Shown here: one piece after another, positions 60,851 to 64,000 of the stretch
Position numbering within the stretch: the first letter of the stretch is position 1
How the letters are laid out: each line of letters starts with the position of its first letter
NCBI GenBank assembly: GCA_045576235.1
Contig: JAZNGA010000029.1
Location: 4,753-68,752 of the forward strand
Direction of reading: 5' to 3'
DNA: 64,000 bases
From: SIG437 sp045576235
GTDB taxonomy: Bacteria; Bacillota; Clostridia; UBA1381; UBA9506
Position numbers and translations under genes: made by a program
Notes under the pieces: generated by a model
The model's database searches: none
Told to the model about the DNA's origin: nothing
The model's input: the letters and a program-made list of their open reading frames with translations, nothing else

Positions 60851-62345
60851 GTCCTATGTCTGCAAGGAGCCTTAAGTATATGTCAATATGCCCATCTTGG
60901 GTCACTTCAATTCGGTCTATGACACGCTTTAGCATCTCGTTGGTAATCTCTGCAGTGCTCAGAATATCGCCTATACTCTTGAATGTATCAGTAAGTCCGT
61001 ATTCGAGCTTATCTGCCTGTGTGATGCCGAACCTTACCATCTTGATTTTCTCTTCCAGCTTTTTAATCTCAGCATTGGTGGATTCGGTCTTTTCTTTTAG
61101 GTCTTCCATTGATATAACCTCATTGTCATACATATCAACATATCTTTGTCGGCTTTTTTTGAGTTTTTCTATCTCTTTGGTTATCTCTTTTTCGGTTTTA
61201 AGATTTTGGTGCATCGGCTCATAATTCTTGTTGAAGTCCTTGATTATTTTCTTAATAACCTTTTGCTTGTCCTCAATTAAGCCTGTAAGATATTTTTTGA
61301 TAGACTCAAGCAATTCACCCTCATCTATGACCGTCTTGTTATTACAGAAATCTGCTCCATTGATATTCCGCCCGCAACATACCCATGAGTATTTATAACC
61401 GCTTTTCACCTTTCGTTTTGCTTGCCTGAAGAAGTGTCCGCAATCAGTACATTTAAGCAGGGTGCTGAATACATGTTTGCAGTCTTTTCGCTGTCCCTGA
61501 GAGAATTTTTGTTTGTTTATCTCCAGCTTCTTTTGAGCAAGCTCAAAGGTGTTTTTGTCTATTATTGCAAGGTCAGGTCTTTCAGTAACTTTCCATTCTT
61601 CTTTAGGTTTATAAATTCTGTCGCCTGTCAGAAAATCCTTTACTTCTTCTTTGCCATTGATGATAATTCCGCAGTACATTCTGTTAGTGAGAATTCTGCA
61701 AATTCCGTTTTGGGTCCATTTGCATCCTCGCTTAGTTTTTATGTTTTCTTCGTTAAGGATTTTTGCGATTTTGCTTGCACCATATTCTTCGCTTATGTAC
61801 ATTTGATATATTCGACGAACTACATTTGCTTCGAAGGTATTAATGTTTAGGTTAAAGTAATCGCCGATAGTTTTGTCATAACCGAATATGATGTTTGGCA
61901 CTCTGCCTTTTTCTGCATTAAGGCTTTTACTGAACTTAATTCTCTTGGATGTATTTTCACTTTCCTGCTGTGCTACCATCGAAAGCATGGTGAGCACCAA
62001 TTCTCCGTCCTCGGTTGACAAATTAGTGTTTACGAATACAACTGGGATTCCTATAGCTTTCAGTTCTCTTATTGATTGTAGGAAGTCGACCACGTTTCTT
62101 GCCATTCTTGATATGTCTTTTGTTACCACCATATCGAATTTTCCAAGTCTTGCATCTCTCATTAGTCTCATAAATTCAGGACGCTTTCGCATCTGCGTTC
62201 CCGAAATGCCCTCGTCCGCATACATATGAGTAATTTCGTGGTTGTTTCTTTCAGCAAATTCACCGTAGAATTTCTTCTGCATTTCCAAACTATTCAACTG
62301 ATCAGTTTTGTCAGTTGATACTCTGCAATATGGAGCTATTCTCAT
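60813..62345 (-). CDS. large serine recombinase (resolvase/invertase family)
   Basis: A 510-residue site-specific recombinase of the type that inserts and excises phages and conjugative transposons. The N-terminal catalytic domain has Ser10 in YCRVSTDKTDQ, then YADEGISGTQMRKRPEF and VTKDISRMARN. A Recombinase domain (IRRIYQMYISEEYGASKIAK), a zinc ribbon (CTDCGHFFRQ ... CCGRNINGADFC) and a coiled coil (about 370-440) follow. It appears intact. It stands between the core amidohydrolase operon and AT-rich accessory genes, as expected for an element end, but I could not identify an att site. Confidence 0.93.
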   Translation of the reverse strand: MRIAPYCRVSTDKTDQLNSLEMQKKFYGEFAERNNHEITHMYADEGISGTQMRKRPEFMRLMRDARLGKFDMVVTKDISRMARNVVDFLQSIRELKAIGIPVVFVNTNLSTEDGELVLTMLSMVAQQESENTSKRIKFSKSLNAEKGRVPNIIFGYDKTIGDYFNLNINTFEANVVRRIYQMYISEEYGASKIAKILNEENIKTKRGCKWTQNGICRILTNRMYCGIIINGKEEVKDFLTGDRIYKPKEEWKVTERPDLAIIDKNTFELAQKKLEINKQKFSQGQRKDCKHVFSTLLKCTDCGHFFRQAKRKVKSGYKYSWVCCGRNINGADFCNNKTVIDEGELLESIKKYLTGLIEDKQKVIKKIIKDFNKNYEPMHQNLKTEKEITKEIEKLKKSRQRYVDMYDNEVISMEDLKEKTESTNAEIKKLEEKIKMVRFGITQADKLEYGLTDTFKSIGDILSTAEITNEMLKRVIDRIEVTQDGHIDIYLRLLADIGLDEKYQCSSIST

Positions 62346-62443
62346 AAATGATTACCTCTCTTTCCAATTTGATATGCTATGCGCAACACACAACATACCA
62401 CACAATTTTCTATAAGTCTACGAAGGAATAAGAAAGATTGAAT

Positions 62444-63436
62444 TTATTTAACAGAATGGTACCAACGAGTGATTTCATTGTAATAATCATTAATATTGTA
62501 GATATTATCCCTCTTTAAATTACTTGCCCAATCATTATTAGAGTTTGAAAAATTCACATATTCAATTGCATTATCATAATAAAAAGAATATTTGGCGTCG
62601 GTATTCATTTTATTTATATATTCTACTAAATCGTAATTTTGATATTCGGGAGATTCTCTCCAATATCTTGCCCAATCTAGCAACATTGGGCTTAAAAACT
62701 TTTTCTTGTCCTCTTTAATGTTGTCTAAGTAAGGAATAAAGTAATCATTATATACAGGATGAGAATTATTAAAACTTTTTCCAAATGATATACCTAACGA
62801 ATTCCGTGCTGTTTCTCCTCTCGCGGCTTCTACAAGTGGGGAACCTAAAAATATAGATTTGTAAGGATCCATAACAGCCAAACCCGTAGATATACAACCA
62901 CGCAAAGGAATACCTGCAACAACGGCTTGACAGAAAAAATCCATACAAGTCTGCAGAAATGACAAATAAATGTGATGTTTGTCATACATTATGGGATAAT
63001 GAATAGCACCAGGTTCTCCCAAAAGCAAAGGATATGGTTCATTTTTTTGGTCTGCCAGCCAAAATGGTTGCTTGTTTAAAAGATAATTAACATAAATAAT
63101 GAAAGTATCACTAAAATGACAAATATTAATATATCCATTTGCATCAGCAATAAGTGCATTTGATTTCCAATCGTTTGATATAGGAACAGGTACAACATTA
63201 CCAGCAAAGCTCTCACTTTTATCATATGATGATTTTTGCTTATTTATTAAGTCTAGTAATTTGTTATATAGTTCTAAAATAACCTGATTGCCATTTGTTT
63301 CCACAAAGTTAGAAAATCCCAAAATGTCAAAAAGAGCAATTGAATACACCTGTTCTTTACTGCTAATTTCTCTCAAAGCATTTTCTAATTCTTCCTGTGA
63401 TTTAAAAGGTTTTTTTATTTCATTAGTTTCATTCAT
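62444..63436 (-). CDS. class III nucleotidyl-cyclase-like protein
   Basis: A 330-residue soluble protein. Its N-terminal 220 residues have the order of class III cyclase cores: ALFDILGFSNFVE (first metal Asp), CHFSDTFIIYV (second Asp), GIPLRGCISTGLAV and the helix opening FLGSPLVEAARGE. Both candidate metal Asp residues are kept. Similar stand-alone cyclase-like proteins occur in accessory regions, including pyrimidine-cyclase (Pycsar) defence loci. No TIR, membrane or cNMP-binding partner is adjacent, so the role is open. The C-terminal 110 residues are unrecognised. AT content is higher than in core genes. Confidence 0.55.
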   Translation of the reverse strand: MNETNEIKKPFKSQEELENALREISSKEQVYSIALFDILGFSNFVETNGNQVILELYNKLLDLINKQKSSYDKSESFAGNVVPVPISNDWKSNALIADANGYINICHFSDTFIIYVNYLLNKQPFWLADQKNEPYPLLLGEPGAIHYPIMYDKHHIYLSFLQTCMDFFCQAVVAGIPLRGCISTGLAVMDPYKSIFLGSPLVEAARGETARNSLGISFGKSFNNSHPVYNDYFIPYLDNIKEDKKKFLSPMLLDWARYWRESPEYQNYDLVEYINKMNTDAKYSFYYDNAIEYVNFSNSNNDWASNLKRDNIYNINDYYNEITRWYHSVK

Positions 63437-63474
63437 TTTCTTTCCTCAACATATCCAAGTGCCATGTATAATTA

Positions 63475-64000
63475 TCATATCAAATTCCTATAGGTGGACA
63501 TCAAAATTTTCTCATATCTTTCTTTAATATATGTCTTATAAAATTCCTTTTGCAAATCGGATATATAAATAATGTCATCAATAAATGCATTTATGCGTTC
63601 AATATCAATACTGGGAATAATCCTTAAAATTGCTTTATTGCAATCCTCGTTTCCCATCGAAGAAATGAAATCATAGTAGTTGATTTTTCTATCATTCAGT
63701 TTGATTGCGGATGTAGGAAATTGAAAAATACGGGCATTTAGTTCATCCTCGTTTTCTAAAATAGTTTTCATTATCTTTTCATCCGCCTGTGGAAGCAAGC
63801 AACTACCGCAATCAAATACAGGGGCAATCTCGGCTGTTTGAGTTTCATCATCAAACAAGAATCCCCAGTTACCATTGTGCCTGTCGAAATTGCCAAGTAA
63901 GGCATCTACTACAAACACATTCCAGAAATGCTTAAGCAATTCTTCGGGACTTACAAATTGTTGCTTTTCTATGGTTTCGAGAACATCGGAAAGCTCTGTT
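63475..64000 (-). CDS. HipA-like kinase, C-terminal part (5' end outside window)
   Basis: The frame is open to the right edge, so only the last about 175 residues are seen. They contain the HipA-type catalytic loop LGNFDRHNGNWGFL and the metal Asp in APVFDCGSCLLP, followed by a helical tail. HipA proteins are Ser/Thr kinases, often toxins with an HTH antitoxin or parts of defence loci. The partner would lie upstream, outside this window. It is 38 bases ahead of the cyclase-like gene on the same strand. Confidence 0.8.
   Translation of the reverse strand, partial: TELSDVLETIEKQQFVSPEELLKHFWNVFVVDALLGNFDRHNGNWGFLFDDETQTAEIAPVFDCGSCLLPQADEKIMKTILENEDELNARIFQFPTSAIKLNDRKINYYDFISSMGNEDCNKAILRIIPSIDIERINAFIDDIIYISDLQKEFYKTYIKERYEKILMSTYRNLI

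Noticed and set aside
1..64000. tRNA or rRNA genes
   Set aside because: No cloverleaf-consistent sequence or rRNA segment was recognised on reading; a tRNAscan run would be needed to exclude them fully.

Overview
The window reads as a chromosome segment of a low-GC Gram-positive anaerobe of the class Clostridia. The evidence is SepF and DivIVA division genes, a T-box leader, a c-di-GMP-I riboswitch, SRP RNA immediately before dnaX, an AddB-type nuclease, a DarA c-di-AMP receptor and an iron alcohol dehydrogenase. Genus cannot be fixed from sequence alone. A core block (about 3.1-60.5 kb) is flanked by two AT-richer accessory regions.

Left accessory region (1-3.07 kb, minus strand): one consensus promoter drives five tightly packed genes. 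In transcription order they encode a DUF3990 protein, an XRE-type DNA-binding protein, an HNH nuclease, an unknown acidic protein and a TIR/SEFIR-domain protein that runs off the left edge and has broken frames. It looks like a toxin-antitoxin pair fused to a candidate defence operon.

3.1-6.4 kb: a MarR regulator, an iron alcohol dehydrogenase and an aldehyde dehydrogenase form an operon under a promoter carrying two perfect inverted-repeat operators.

6.4-18.6 kb: a complete cyclic-di-GMP circuit. A membrane diguanylate cyclase gene is followed at once by a promoter, a c-di-GMP-I riboswitch with terminator, and a seven-gene surface-polysaccharide operon: VTC domain, DUF4956, CotH (frameshifted), extracellular glycosidase-like protein, HEAT-repeat membrane protein, family 2 glycosyltransferase, and a signal-peptide-bearing EAL protein. 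Producer, sensor, output and probable degrader of the messenger sit in one locus.

18.7-25.1 kb: small membrane, acetyltransferase, MFS and HD-domain genes, a truncated hexosaminidase-like gene, and an unusual XRE-cupin-acyl-CoA synthetase fusion read from a T-box leader whose specifier reads as isoleucine (AUC).

25.3-33.7 kb (plus): HlyD-like protein, yggS, sepF, ylmH, divIVA, ileS, lspA, rluD. 33.7-38.8 kb (plus): SRP RNA, dnaX, ybaB/ebfC, darA, holB, ricT and a small unknown gene.

38.8-46.8 kb: mannitol-1-phosphate 5-dehydrogenase-like and PfkB kinase genes separated by a 276-bp MITE-like element, then addB, a G5/3D-domain cell-wall protein and dtd. 46.8-54.2 kb: malQ, glgP, glgA and a divergent GH13 enzyme for alpha-glucan turnover. 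54.2-60.5 kb (minus): amidohydrolase, citrate synthase, a repeat-rich copper-amine-oxidase-N-domain protein and uvrB.

Right accessory region (60.6-64 kb, minus): a large serine recombinase with a small overlapping downstream ORF, a class III nucleotidyl-cyclase-like protein, and a HipA-like kinase cut by the right edge. No tRNA, rRNA or CRISPR array was recognised.
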